A stretch of 64,000 bases of DNA from an uncultured Burkholderiales bacterium (GTDB taxonomy: Bacteria; Pseudomonadota; Gammaproteobacteria; Burkholderiales; Burkholderiaceae_C). The translations under genes and the position numbers were made by a program. Location of the stretch: NCBI GenBank assembly GCA_937873395.1, contig CALMYH010000006.1:39210-103209 (forward strand). The letters run 5' to 3'. Shown piece after piece: positions 43,405 to 55,341 of the stretch; position 1 is the stretch's first letter, and every line of letters begins with the position of its first letter. Under the pieces are notes generated by a model that searched no databases, was not told the DNA's origin, and saw only the letters and a list, made by a program, of their open reading frames with translations.

Positions 43405-44784
43405 CTAAGTGCGCCCGCCGACCACCACGGTCACCATGCGATCGGGTTGCAGCACCCGCTGGAAGGCGCGCCGGACATCGTCCACCGTCACCGCCTCCAC
43501 CTGATCGGTCCAGTGGTCGAGGTAATCCAGCGGCAGGCCGTTCCAGGCGATGTTGGCCACGTTGTCGAGCAGCTTGCGGTTGCTGTCCAGGCGCAGACCG
43601 AAGCCGTTGACCAGATTGTCCTTGGCCGCCTGCAGCTCGACTGCAGTCGGACCGTCCGCCACGAACTTCGCCACCACATCGCGTGCCACCGACAGGGCCA
43701 GATCGGCCTGGTCAGGCCGCGTGGTCAGGCCGAGCTGGAAGGCACCGGCGTGCAGGCCAGGTGCGAAGTAGCTGTAGACGCTGTAGCTCAGGCCCCGTTG
43801 CTCCCTCACTTCATGGGTCAGGCGGGAGGTGAACCCGCCTCCGCCCAGAATGTGGTTGCCCACCAGCAGGGCGAAAAAGTCGGGGTCGTTGCGCGGATAG
43901 CCAGGCTGGCCGACCAGCACCTGCGCCTGGGCGGCGTCGAAGGGCAGCCGCTGCTCCACCGCCTGCGCCAGAGCCTGCACCTCGGCAACGGCGGGCAGAT
44001 TCTCACAACCGTGCGCCTGCAGCGGGGCCATCAGTTCGCCGACGACGCGGTCGGCCGTCGCCCGGTCGATGGCCCCCACCAGACTGACCTGGGCACGGCA
44101 GGCCACCACGTGCCGGCGGAAAAAGTCTCTCATGTCGGCCACACCGATGGCCATCAGGGTGTCGGCCGTGGGCTCCTGGCCATAAGGGTGCCCCTGGTAG
44201 ACCGCGCGGGCAAAGGCACGGCCTGCCAGGGTGGCCGGCCGCGTGTCGGCCTCGCGCAGGCTGGCCAGCTGACGTTCCCGGTCGCGCTGCCACACCGGCT
44301 CGGGCCAGGCCGGGGCCGCCAACTGGTGTGCGGCCAGGCGGACGGCACCGGTCAGCAGGTCTTCCCGGGTGAGCGTGCGCAGCGACAGGCTGAAACGGTC
44401 GCTGCCGGCGCTGGCGCCGAACTGGGCGCCGAGGTCGACCCAGGCCTCGCTGAGCCGGTTTTCGTCCAGGGCGGGCCGGTCGCCGTGAGCCCGTACGCCT
44501 GCCGACAGCATGCCGGCCGTGGCACTGGCCAGGCCGGCCTGCGCGGCCGGATCGCGGCGGCTCCCACCGTCGACATTGATCTGCACGTCCAGCATGGGGA
44601 TGGTCGGGCTGGTGACCAGGTAGACCCGGGCGCCACTGGCGTGCACCCAGTGTTCGATGGGGATGGCCGCGCGCGCGGACCCGGCCATGGCCGCCAGACA
44701 CAGAAGCAGAACCAGAGCGATCTGCCGACGCAGGTGGATGTGCCCGATCAGGCTCAGGGCGTGAATGGATGGGTGAAGTGTCAT
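43405..44784 (-). CDS. M16 peptidase-like protein, non-catalytic subunit
   Basis: A 459-residue protein with an N-terminal signal peptide (IALVLLLCLAAMAGSARA). It has the M16 fold but lacks the HxxEH zinc motif; instead the C-terminal half has REQRGLSYSVYSYF, the Arg-Tyr region that completes the active site in partner subunits. Such inactive M16 proteins pair with a catalytic one, here the gene immediately upstream (33-base gap). Likely periplasmic. Confidence 0.9.
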   Translation of the reverse strand: MTLHPSIHALSLIGHIHLRRQIALVLLLCLAAMAGSARAAIPIEHWVHASGARVYLVTSPTIPMLDVQINVDGGSRRDPAAQAGLASATAGMLSAGVRAHGDRPALDENRLSEAWVDLGAQFGASAGSDRFSLSLRTLTREDLLTGAVRLAAHQLAAPAWPEPVWQRDRERQLASLREADTRPATLAGRAFARAVYQGHPYGQEPTADTLMAIGVADMRDFFRRHVVACRAQVSLVGAIDRATADRVVGELMAPLQAHGCENLPAVAEVQALAQAVEQRLPFDAAQAQVLVGQPGYPRNDPDFFALLVGNHILGGGGFTSRLTHEVREQRGLSYSVYSYFAPGLHAGAFQLGLTTRPDQADLALSVARDVVAKFVADGPTAVELQAAKDNLVNGFGLRLDSNRKLLDNVANIAWNGLPLDYLDHWTDQVEAVTVDDVRRAFQRVLQPDRMVTVVVGGRT

Positions 44785-44817
44785 CGGTTCAGACGGATGG
44801 TACGGTCGTGAGCGGTT

Positions 44818-46299
44818 TCAATGGCGTCCCAATGCCGGACGCTGGCCGCCCGGTGCGGCACGGGCCTCGCGCCGGCTCGGGTCGGGCACCAGCACGGCGG
44901 TGTTCAGGCCGTCGTCGCCGAACAGGCGCTGTGCGACCGATTGCACCTGGGCCGCGGTGACCTCCTGCAAGCGGGTCAGCAGCCGTTCGCCGGCATCGAT
45001 GTCCAGGCCATTGATCCAGTAGTTGCCCAGTTCCCGGGCCTGGTTGAAGATGGAGTCGAGCTTGTAGATTTCGCCCGCCGTCCACTGGGTCTTGACGCGC
45101 CGCAATTCGGTCTCGCTGATGCCCTCGCGCGCGATGCGCTCAATCTCCGCCTTGAGAGCGGCCGATGCCATCTCCGCACTCACGCCGCGCGCCGGCACGG
45201 CGCTGAGCAGAAACTGCTGCGGTCCCCGACCCAAGAGTCCGAAGGATGCGCCCGCGCTGTCGGCGATGCGTTTGCCCCCGGCGCCCGAGCCTTGCACCAG
45301 GGCCCGGTCCAGGCGGGCACCGCTGTAACCGTCGAGCACCGCTGCCAGCACGGTCAGGGCGAGCGCATCCTGATCGTCCGGGGTGTCTCCGCCCTGCCAG
45401 CGCGGCATCTTCCAGCCCAGCAGCACCATGCCCTGCTCGACGGCGGCGCGGTACTCCATGCGGCGGGGTCCGGCCTGGGCAGGCTCGTCACGCGGCTTCC
45501 GCGCCGGGGTGGCGCGTGCCGGCAGATGACCGTACAGCTCTTCGGCCAGTGCCCGCACCCGGTCGACATCGACGTCACCGACCACCACCAGCGCCGCATT
45601 GGAGGGGGTGTACCACTGCCGGTAGAAGGCCCGCACGTCCTCGGGGGTCATGGCGTTGAGGTCGCTCATCCAGCCGATGATGGGCCGGCGGTAGGGGTGG
45701 GCCTTGAAGCTCATGGCGCTGAAGGCCTCGAACATGCGGGCGCGCGGCGATTCTTCGGTGCGCTGGCGACGCTCTTCCTTGACCACCTCGATCTCACGGG
45801 TGAACTCGTCGTCGGGCCACTGGTTGCGGGCAAAGCGGTCGGCCTCCAGGCGCATCACCGCCTCCAGGTGCCGGGACGGGATCTGCTGGTGGTAGGCGGT
45901 GGCGTCGCGGCTGGTGAAGGCGTTGTCACGGCCGCCCAGGGCAGCCACGCGGCGCGAGAACTCCCCGGGCTTGAGGTCTGGCGTGCCCTTGAACATCATG
46001 TGCTCCAGCACGTGGGCCACACCCGAGGTACCGTCGACTTCGTCGATGGACCCCACCCGCACCCACAGCATGTGGGCCACGGTGGGCGAGCGCCGGTCGG
46101 GCCGGACAATGACGGTCATGCCGTTGGCGAGCGTGAAACGCTGGGTCTGGCTGGCCTGGGTGACGGCCAGTGCGCTGCCGGTCGTCGGCGACGCCTGGGC
46201 GTGTGCGGGCTGCAGCGGGGTCATCGCCAGGGCCAGCGTCGCGCAGGAGGCAAGCAGGACGCCGCGGAGGCGGTCAGGCAGGTGGAATGGGGGTTTCAT
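44818..46299 (-). CDS. M16 zinc peptidase, catalytic subunit
   Basis: About 493 residues from ATG 46299, with signal peptide LRGVLLASCATLALAMTPLQ and cleavage near AHA. The inverted zinc motif HVLEH (HxxEH) and the downstream Glu in EIEVVKEER are present, so it should be active, probably with the downstream inactive subunit as heterodimer. The longer open frame upstream of 46299 runs antisense to ftsY. The start codons of this gene and ftsY are only 29 bases apart on opposite strands. Confidence 0.92.
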   Translation of the reverse strand: MKPPFHLPDRLRGVLLASCATLALAMTPLQPAHAQASPTTGSALAVTQASQTQRFTLANGMTVIVRPDRRSPTVAHMLWVRVGSIDEVDGTSGVAHVLEHMMFKGTPDLKPGEFSRRVAALGGRDNAFTSRDATAYHQQIPSRHLEAVMRLEADRFARNQWPDDEFTREIEVVKEERRQRTEESPRARMFEAFSAMSFKAHPYRRPIIGWMSDLNAMTPEDVRAFYRQWYTPSNAALVVVGDVDVDRVRALAEELYGHLPARATPARKPRDEPAQAGPRRMEYRAAVEQGMVLLGWKMPRWQGGDTPDDQDALALTVLAAVLDGYSGARLDRALVQGSGAGGKRIADSAGASFGLLGRGPQQFLLSAVPARGVSAEMASAALKAEIERIAREGISETELRRVKTQWTAGEIYKLDSIFNQARELGNYWINGLDIDAGERLLTRLQEVTAAQVQSVAQRLFGDDGLNTAVLVPDPSRREARAAPGGQRPALGRH

Positions 46300-46328
46300 A
46301 GAATGATGAAGATACTTGAGATTGAAAA

Positions 46329-47402
46329 ATGTTCTCGTTCTTCCGCAAGAAAACACCTGCCGCACCGCCAGCCCCCCCCGAGACGCCCGCCACCCCACCG
46401 GCCGAGCCAGCGGTTCAGGCCGCCCGACCACCTGTTGATGCACGTGGGGAGGCGCCTGCCGCCGAGGCGGCGGCCATTGCCGTTCCGTCTGTGGCGCCGG
46501 CCGCGCGACAGGGCTGGCTCGACCGCCTCAAGGCCGGCCTGCGCAAGACCGGCAGCGGCATTGCCACGGTGTTCACCGGCACCCGCATTGACGAGGACCT
46601 GTACGAAGAGCTGGAAGCGGCGCTGCTGATGGCCGACACCGGCGTCAAGGCCACCGAACACCTGCTCAAGGACCTGCGCCGGCGCGTCAAGGAGGCCAAG
46701 GTCACCGACCCGGCCGCCGTCAAGGGTCTGCTGGCCGACGCCATTGCGGACCTGCTGGCGCCGCTGCAGAAGGCGCTGGTGATCGGCGAACACAAACCCA
46801 CGGTGATCATGGTGGCCGGCGTCAACGGGGCCGGCAAGACCACCTCGATCGGCAAACTGACCCGCCACATGGCCAACGAAGGCGCCAGTGTGCTGCTGGC
46901 CGCCGCCGACACCTTCCGGGCCGCGGCGCGCGAGCAGCTGGCCGTCTGGGCCGACCGGAACACGGTGGAGATCATCACCCAGCAGGGCGGTGACCCGGCT
47001 GCCGTCAGCTTTGACGCCGTGACCGCCGGCAAGGCGCGCGGCAAGGACGTGGTGCTGGTGGACACCGCCGGGCGCCTGCCGACCCAGCTGCACCTGATGG
47101 AAGAGCTGCGAAAGATCAAGCGCGTGGTCCAAAAGGCCGATGCCTCCGGGCCACACGAGGTGCTGCTGGTGATCGACGGCAACACCGGTCAGAACGCGCT
47201 GACGCAGGTCAAGGCCTTCGACGATGCGCTGTCGCTCACCGGCCTGGTCATCACCAAGCTGGACGGCACTGCCAAGGGCGGCGTCATCTGCGCCATCGCC
47301 ATGGAGCGGCCGGTGCCGGTCTACTTCATCGGCGTGGGTGAAAAACTGGAGGATCTGGAAACCTTCGACGCCCGGGAGTTCGCCCAAGCCCTGCTCAACT
47401 GA
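46329..47402 (+). CDS. ftsY: Signal recognition particle receptor FtsY
   Basis: A 357-residue SRP GTPase. A Pro/Ala-rich N-terminal region (a short A domain) precedes the NG domain, with VNGAGKTTSIGKL (G1), AADTFRAAAREQL, DTAGRLPTQ (G3), TKLDGTAKGG (G4/G5) and GVGEKLEDLETFD. It docks ribosome-SRP complexes at the inner membrane. It is divergent from the M16 operon. Confidence 0.96.
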   Translation: MFSFFRKKTPAAPPAPPETPATPPAEPAVQAARPPVDARGEAPAAEAAAIAVPSVAPAARQGWLDRLKAGLRKTGSGIATVFTGTRIDEDLYEELEAALLMADTGVKATEHLLKDLRRRVKEAKVTDPAAVKGLLADAIADLLAPLQKALVIGEHKPTVIMVAGVNGAGKTTSIGKLTRHMANEGASVLLAAADTFRAAAREQLAVWADRNTVEIITQQGGDPAAVSFDAVTAGKARGKDVVLVDTAGRLPTQLHLMEELRKIKRVVQKADASGPHEVLLVIDGNTGQNALTQVKAFDDALSLTGLVITKLDGTAKGGVICAIAMERPVPVYFIGVGEKLEDLETFDAREFAQALLN

Positions 47403-47414
47403 AGCCTCAAGGGC

Positions 47415-47642
47415 TCAAGAAGAGGGGGCGTCTTCCTCGCTGTAGTGGCGCCATTGCCGCATGGCGTTGCGCATGGTCAGCACCTGGCGCTCGAAGTTCG
47501 GACAGGCCTTGCACATGGCCATGTGCACCCGCAGCGCAGCCCGCTCCAGCACCGGCAGGTCGCGGTCCTCCCGGGCGATGACCAGGGCGGTCACCTCCTT
47601 GCAGTGGCGCATCAGGGGCAATTTTCTGAGCAGGGCATTCAT
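47415..47642 (-). CDS. Small zinc-binding anti-sigma factor
   Basis: 75 residues. The HxxxCxxC pattern in RVHMAMCKACPNF is the ZAS (zinc anti-sigma) signature. There is no membrane segment, so it would be a soluble anti-sigma. Its ATG overlaps the stop of the sigma factor gene (ATGA), implying coupled synthesis. Such small ZAS proteins often sense redox or metal state through the cysteines; that is inference here. Confidence 0.85.
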   Translation of the reverse strand: MNALLRKLPLMRHCKEVTALVIAREDRDLPVLERAALRVHMAMCKACPNFERQVLTMRNAMRQWRHYSEEDAPSS

Positions 47643-48211
47643 CGGGTTGAAAACCAGTGGAGTTCCAGGCACTCGCGCAGGCGCAATCGGGCCCGGTGCA
47701 GCTGGACATAGAGGTTGGTCGGCGTCAGGCCCAGTTCCTTACAGATTTCCTCACTGGAGAGTTCCAGCCATTCGCGCATAAGGAACAGCCTTGCCTGTAC
47801 CGGGGGGAGTTTTTCGGTGCACGCGTCCAGCACCGCCATGAACTGGCGCTGGCTGAGGTCCTGGTCCGGATTGCCCCAGTCGGCCGGCGCCTCGACGAAG
47901 TGACCATCGCGCCGGAAGGCGATGTCCTCCAGCGGATCGTTGGTGGCATCGTCATCGTTGGCGCAGACGAGCACCTCGCGCTGGTGCTGGCGCAGGATGT
48001 CGATCACCTTGTGCTTGAGGATGCCCACCAGCCAGGTCCTGAGCTGTGATCGGGCCTGGAAGGCCTGCGGGCGCGCCAGCGCCGCCAGCACCGTCTCGGA
48101 CACGGCATCTTCGGCCCAGGTCTGGTTGCGCAACTGCAATCGGGCGAACTTGAGCAGGTAGGCGCGCTGTTCGGCCACCTGGTGTTCGAAGCCGGCTGTC
48201 GGTGGGGTCAT
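47639..48211 (-). CDS. ECF-type RNA polymerase sigma factor
   Basis: A 190-residue sigma-70 family protein. Region 2 includes YLLKFARLQLRNQTWAED and TWLVGILKHKVIDILRQ; region 4 includes LSSEEICKELGLTPTNLYVQ with the helix-turn-helix. The ATG at 48211 is preferred over the longer frame. It is followed by its zinc anti-sigma gene. The regulon is unknown; no matching pair of autoregulatory -35/-10 elements could be assigned. Confidence 0.92.
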   Translation of the reverse strand: MTPPTAGFEHQVAEQRAYLLKFARLQLRNQTWAEDAVSETVLAALARPQAFQARSQLRTWLVGILKHKVIDILRQHQREVLVCANDDDATNDPLEDIAFRRDGHFVEAPADWGNPDQDLSQRQFMAVLDACTEKLPPVQARLFLMREWLELSSEEICKELGLTPTNLYVQLHRARLRLRECLELHWFSTR

Positions 48212-48386
48212 GGCGGGTGCCTGATCGGGCAAGACAGGCCCGCAGCCCCCGAATGATAGGGGCATGTCGCTGTAAGAAAGCCCCTGCCCGCGCGACCCAC
48301 CCCAGGACCGGACGCCCGCGCGTGGTTAAGATGAAACGCCGAAGCCGGATCGACAGACACCGTCCCCGCCCTTTTCATCGACGCCC

Positions 48387-49619
48387 ATGAACATGCCAGA
48401 CGACAACCCACGCATCGACCGCCGACAGGCCCTGGCCTGGTTGGCCTCCGCCGCCGCAGCCCTGTCCGTGCCCTGGTCCGCCAGGGCACAGGCCCGGCCC
48501 TGGAGCAACACTGTCGCGGCAGCGCGCGGGCAAACCGTCTTCTTCAACGCCTGGGCCGGCAGTGACCGCACCAACGCCTACCTGCAGTGGGTCGCCGGCG
48601 AAGTGCAGAAGGCCTACGGCATCAAACTCGAACACGTGAAGATCACCGACACCGCCGACGTGGTCAAGCGCGTGCGCGCCGAAAAGGCCGCCGGGCGCGG
48701 TGCCCGGCAGGGCACGGTGGACCTGGTCTGGATCAACGGCGAAAACTTCGCCGCGATGAAAGCCGACGGCCTGCTGTTCGGACCCTGGGCCGAGCAGTTG
48801 CCCCACTTTGCCCAGGTGGACACCGTGGGCAAGCCGACCACACTCAACGACTTCTCGGTCCCCACCGACGGCATGGAGTCGCCCTGGGGCATGGCGCAGT
48901 TCACCTTTTTTGCCGACAGCCGTCGCCTGCCCGAGCCGCCGCAGAGCATGAACGAATTGCTGGCGCTGGCCCGGCAACAGCGCGGACGCATCACCTACCC
49001 GCGCCCCCCCGATTTCACCGGCACCACCTTCCTCAAGCAGGCGCTGATCGAGACGGTGGCCGACCGCACGGTGCTGGGCCAACCGCCCGTCGTGGCCGAT
49101 TTCGAGCGGGTCACGGCGCCCTTGTGGCGCCTGCTGGACGAGTTGCACCCGCACCTGTGGCGCGATGGGCGCCAGTTTCCGCAGAGTCCGGCGGCCATCC
49201 GCCAGATGGTGGCCGATGGCGAGCTGCTGCTGGGCATGACCTTCAATCCCAACGAAGCAGCCAACGAGATCGCCGCACGCCGCCTGCCGGCCACGATCAG
49301 GAGCTGGCAGTTCGCCGGCGGCACCATCGGGAACACCCATTTTGTGGCCATTCCCTACAACGCGCGGGCGCCCGAGGCGGCTCAGGTGGTGGCCAACTTC
49401 CTGCTGTCCGCCAGGGCCCAGGCCCGCAAGGCCGACATCACGGCCTGGGGCGACCCGACGGTGCTGGACCTGGCCCGCCTGAGCCCCGAGGAACGCGCCG
49501 AGTTTCCGGCCCAGGCCCTGCCGGGTCAGGTCAGCACACCGGCGCCCACCTTGCCCGAGCCCCATGCCACCTGGGTCGACCCGCTGGAGCGGGAATGGAT
49601 CCGGCGCTACGGTCGGTGA
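48387..49619 (+). CDS. ynjB: ABC transporter substrate-binding protein, YnjB-like
   Basis: A 410-residue periplasmic binding protein. The N-terminus has an RR motif followed by a hydrophobic segment (RRQALAWLASAAAALSVPWS), suggesting Tat export. The family pattern FFNAWAGSDRTNAYLQW and MESPWGMAQFTFF matches YnjB. E. coli ynjBCD encodes an uncharacterised transporter related to thiamine/iron-type importers. The stop overlaps the permease start (GTGA). The symbol is assigned by operon similarity. Confidence 0.8.
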   Translation: MNMPDDNPRIDRRQALAWLASAAAALSVPWSARAQARPWSNTVAAARGQTVFFNAWAGSDRTNAYLQWVAGEVQKAYGIKLEHVKITDTADVVKRVRAEKAAGRGARQGTVDLVWINGENFAAMKADGLLFGPWAEQLPHFAQVDTVGKPTTLNDFSVPTDGMESPWGMAQFTFFADSRRLPEPPQSMNELLALARQQRGRITYPRPPDFTGTTFLKQALIETVADRTVLGQPPVVADFERVTAPLWRLLDELHPHLWRDGRQFPQSPAAIRQMVADGELLLGMTFNPNEAANEIAARRLPATIRSWQFAGGTIGNTHFVAIPYNARAPEAAQVVANFLLSARAQARKADITAWGDPTVLDLARLSPEERAEFPAQALPGQVSTPAPTLPEPHATWVDPLEREWIRRYGR

Positions 49620-51268
49620 CCCTGTTGCGCTCGCAGGGGCCCGCCATGGCCCTGCTCGCCGTGGTACTGGCGCCCCTGTTGGCGGTGGCGGTGCTGGCCG
49701 GGCAATCGCTGGGTGACCCAGCCGCCTGGGCGGCGCTGTGGCGCGCACCCCAAACCCCTTCTGCGCTGGCCCTGACCCTGTGGACTGGCCTGGCCTCCAC
49801 CGCCCTGGCCTGGTGGATCAGCGCCTGGTTGCTGGCGCAGGCCTTTGTCCGCCAAGGCCTTCTGCACATGACCCGCGCGCTGCCCGCCATGCTGGCCACG
49901 CCCCACGCGGCGCTGGCCATCGGCCTGGTGTTTCTGGTGGCGCCCAGCGGCTGGCTGCTGCGCGCCGTCTCGCCGTGGCTGACCGGATTCGAATTTCCGC
50001 CGCCCTGGCCCACCACCCAGGACCCCTGGGGTCTGGGCCTGATCGTCGCACTCGTCCTCAAGGAGGTGCCCTTCCTGCTCTGGACGGCCGCCAGCCAGCT
50101 GCAGCGAGAAGACGTGCGGCGCCGCTGGCTGGCCGAGCACAGCCTGGCGCAGACCCTGGGCTACGGGCCCTCAAGGGCCTGGTGGCGGGTGGTCTGGCCC
50201 CAACTGGCGCCGCGCCTGTGGTGGCCGCTGATGGCGGTGCTGGCCTACGGCCTCACGGTGGTCGACATGGCGATGGTGATCGGTCCGGCCAGCCCGCCCA
50301 CGCTGGCGGTGCTGGCCTGGCAATGGCTGCAGGATGCCGACCTGGCGGTGAACGCGCAGGGTGCCGCGGCCGGCGGTCTGCTGGCCTTGCTGGTGCTGGT
50401 CGGAGGTCTCGGCTGGTGGGGTCTGTCCCGGCTGGGCCTGCGGCTGCCGGATGGCCGGCGCGGATCACTGCCTTGTACCTCGAATGGGCCATCAGGCAGT
50501 CGACCCGGCACCCCCTGGGCCTGGCGCGCTCTGGTGCTCACCTACGCGGCCATCCTGCTGGCGCTGGCGGTCGGCAGCGTGGCTGGCGTCTGGCCCTTCC
50601 CGCGGCTGCTGCCCGAAGCCTGGACGCTGCAGGCCTGGCGGAGCGTGTGGGCCAGCGCGGGCACCGTGACCGACACCTTGCTGCTGGCCGCTACGTCGTC
50701 CCTGCTCTCGCTGCTGTGGTGTGTGGCCTGGCTGGAACTGGCCCCACGCCACTGGGACAACACACTGCGCCCCCTGCTCTACCTGCCCCTGGTGCTGCCC
50801 GGGGTGCTCTGGGTGGTGGGTCTGTACGGTCTGGTGCTGCGGCTGCACTGGGAAGGCCAGTGGACCGGCCTGCTGCTGGCCCACACCACACTGGTGCTGC
50901 CCTATGTGCTGCTGGCCCTGTCGCCGGCCTACCTGGGCTTCGACCCGCGCTACCGCGGCCTGGCCGCCAGCCTGGGCCACGGCCGCTGGCATTTCCTGTG
51001 GCGGGTCAAGTGGCCGCTGTTGCGCCGGGCCCTGGCGGCGTCGGCGGCGGTGGGCTTTGCGGTCAGCGTGGCGCAATACCTGCCGACACTCTACGTCGGT
51101 GCCGGCCGCTGGAACACCGTGACCACCGAGGCGGTCACCCTGGCGGCCGGGGCCCAGCGCTCGCTCACCGGCGCCTATGCCTGGCTGCAGTTCGTGCTGC
51201 CGGTGCTGGGCTTTGCGCTGGCCGCGTGGGTGGGGCGACCGCGACGCTTTACAGTCTCCCACCCATGA
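49616..51268 (+). CDS. ynjC: ABC transporter permease, double-domain, YnjC-like
   Basis: A 550-residue inner membrane protein with about 12 hydrophobic segments and two permease domains, each with an EAA-type loop (around AEHSLAQTLGYGPSRAWW and LAASLGHGRWHFLWRV). The GTG at 49616 overlaps the ynjB stop; an ATG at 49646 with AGGGG upstream is an equally possible start. The stop overlaps the ATPase start. The duplicated permease is characteristic of the YnjC family. Confidence 0.82.
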   Translation: MTLLRSQGPAMALLAVVLAPLLAVAVLAGQSLGDPAAWAALWRAPQTPSALALTLWTGLASTALAWWISAWLLAQAFVRQGLLHMTRALPAMLATPHAALAIGLVFLVAPSGWLLRAVSPWLTGFEFPPPWPTTQDPWGLGLIVALVLKEVPFLLWTAASQLQREDVRRRWLAEHSLAQTLGYGPSRAWWRVVWPQLAPRLWWPLMAVLAYGLTVVDMAMVIGPASPPTLAVLAWQWLQDADLAVNAQGAAAGGLLALLVLVGGLGWWGLSRLGLRLPDGRRGSLPCTSNGPSGSRPGTPWAWRALVLTYAAILLALAVGSVAGVWPFPRLLPEAWTLQAWRSVWASAGTVTDTLLLAATSSLLSLLWCVAWLELAPRHWDNTLRPLLYLPLVLPGVLWVVGLYGLVLRLHWEGQWTGLLLAHTTLVLPYVLLALSPAYLGFDPRYRGLAASLGHGRWHFLWRVKWPLLRRALAASAAVGFAVSVAQYLPTLYVGAGRWNTVTTEAVTLAAGAQRSLTGAYAWLQFVLPVLGFALAAWVGRPRRFTVSHP

Positions 51269-51915
51269 GCCTGAACATCCACATCCGGCGGCTGGGCAGT
51301 CCGCAGCGCACCCTGGTCTCGGATCTGACACTGGAGGTCCCGCCCGGCCAGGTGCTGACGCTGATGGGCCCGAGTGGCTGCGGCAAAAGCTCGGTGCTGG
51401 CGGCCATCGCCGGCACCCTGGGGACGGTGGCCGAAGGGCAGTCGGCACTGGGCTTCGAGGGTCAGGTCCTGCTCGATGGCCACGACGTGTCCCGGCTGCC
51501 GACGGCGCGACGCGGGATCGGCCTGATCTTCCAGGACGACCTGTTGTTCGCCCACCTGAGCGTGATCGAGAACCTGCTGTTCGCAGTGCCCCCCGGCCCG
51601 ACCGAAGCGCGCAAGAACCAGGCCGGGCAGGCCTTGGCCGAGGCGGGACTGGCCGGGTACGGCGATCGTGACCCGGCCACCCTCTCGGGGGGCCAACGCG
51701 CACGCGTGGCGCTGATGCGCGCCCTGCTCGCCAGGCCGCGGGCCCTTCTGCTGGACGAGCCCTTCTCGCGCCTGGACGCCGCGCTGCGCGCGCAGTTCAG
51801 GGCCTTCGTGTTCGATCACATCCGGGCCGCGAACATCCCGGCCATCCTGGTCACCCACGACCACGCCGACATCGCGGACCCGTCGCGGGTAATGGAGCTG
51901 ACCCATGCTGGATAA
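51265..51915 (+). CDS. ynjD: ABC transporter ATPase, YnjD-like
   Basis: A 216-residue ABC ATPase with Walker A GPSGCGKSS, Q-loop FQDDLLFAHLSV, signature LSGGQRARVALMRALL, Walker B ALLLDEP and the H-loop VTHDHAD. It is coupled to the permease by ATGA and overlaps the next gene by 11 bases. It energises import by the YnjBC components; the substrate is not known. Confidence 0.87.
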   Translation: MSLNIHIRRLGSPQRTLVSDLTLEVPPGQVLTLMGPSGCGKSSVLAAIAGTLGTVAEGQSALGFEGQVLLDGHDVSRLPTARRGIGLIFQDDLLFAHLSVIENLLFAVPPGPTEARKNQAGQALAEAGLAGYGDRDPATLSGGQRARVALMRALLARPRALLLDEPFSRLDAALRAQFRAFVFDHIRAANIPAILVTHDHADIADPSRVMELTHAG

Positions 51916-52491
51916 GGCGGTGCAGGCGGCCATCCGGCCTTTGCTGGTGCGGGCCGCCCGGGGGCTGTGCCAGTTGGGCGTGAGCGCCGATGCGCTGACC
52001 TGGACCGGATTTGTGCTCGGCCTGGGCGCGGCGGCAGCCATCGCCACCGGAGGGTTCCTGACCGGTCTGTGCCTGCTGCTCCTGTCCCGTCTGATGGACG
52101 GTCTCGATGGCGCGGTGGCCCGGGCCACGCAGCCGACCGACCGGGGCGGGTTCCTGGACATCACGCTGGACTTCGTGTTCTACGCATCCATTCCATTGGC
52201 TTTCGCGGTGGTCAACCCGGCTGCCAATGCCCTGGCCGCCGCGGTCCTGCTGGCCAGCTTCATCGGCACCGGCAGCAGTTTCCTGGCCTTTGCCATCGTG
52301 GCCGAGAAGCGCCGGCTGCATTCGCTGGCCTTCCCGGACAAGAGCTTCTACTTCCTGGGCGGGCTGACCGAAGCCACCGAGACTCTCATCGCCTTTGTGG
52401 CGATGTGCCTGTGGCCGCAGTGGTTCGCCCCCATTGCCTACGGGTTCGCGGCCCTGTGCGCCGTCACCACCGCGCTGCGCATTGGCTGGGG

Positions 52492-52510
<19 letters not shown>
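51905..52510 (+). CDS. ynjF: CDP-alcohol phosphatidyltransferase family protein, YnjF-like
   Basis: A 201-residue membrane enzyme with five to six hydrophobic helices. The catalytic motif DGxxARxxxxxxxxGxxxD is present with the variation DGLDGAVARATQPTDRGGFL followed by D. It transfers a phospho-alcohol from a CDP-linked donor. The tight link to ynjBCD (11-base overlap) is also seen in E. coli, which suggests the imported compound and this enzyme act in one pathway; its product is unknown. It overlaps the convergent P-type ATPase by 19 bases. Confidence 0.82.
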
Positions 52511-55230
<2,720 letters not shown>

Positions 55231-55341
55231 GGGGGGAGCGGCTTCCTCGACACAGCGTTCAGGACCGATGTTCAAACCTTAACCCAATCAGACAGGCAGC
55301 AGCCCGAGGGTTCCGTCGGTCCAAGGTTATCTTGATCAAAG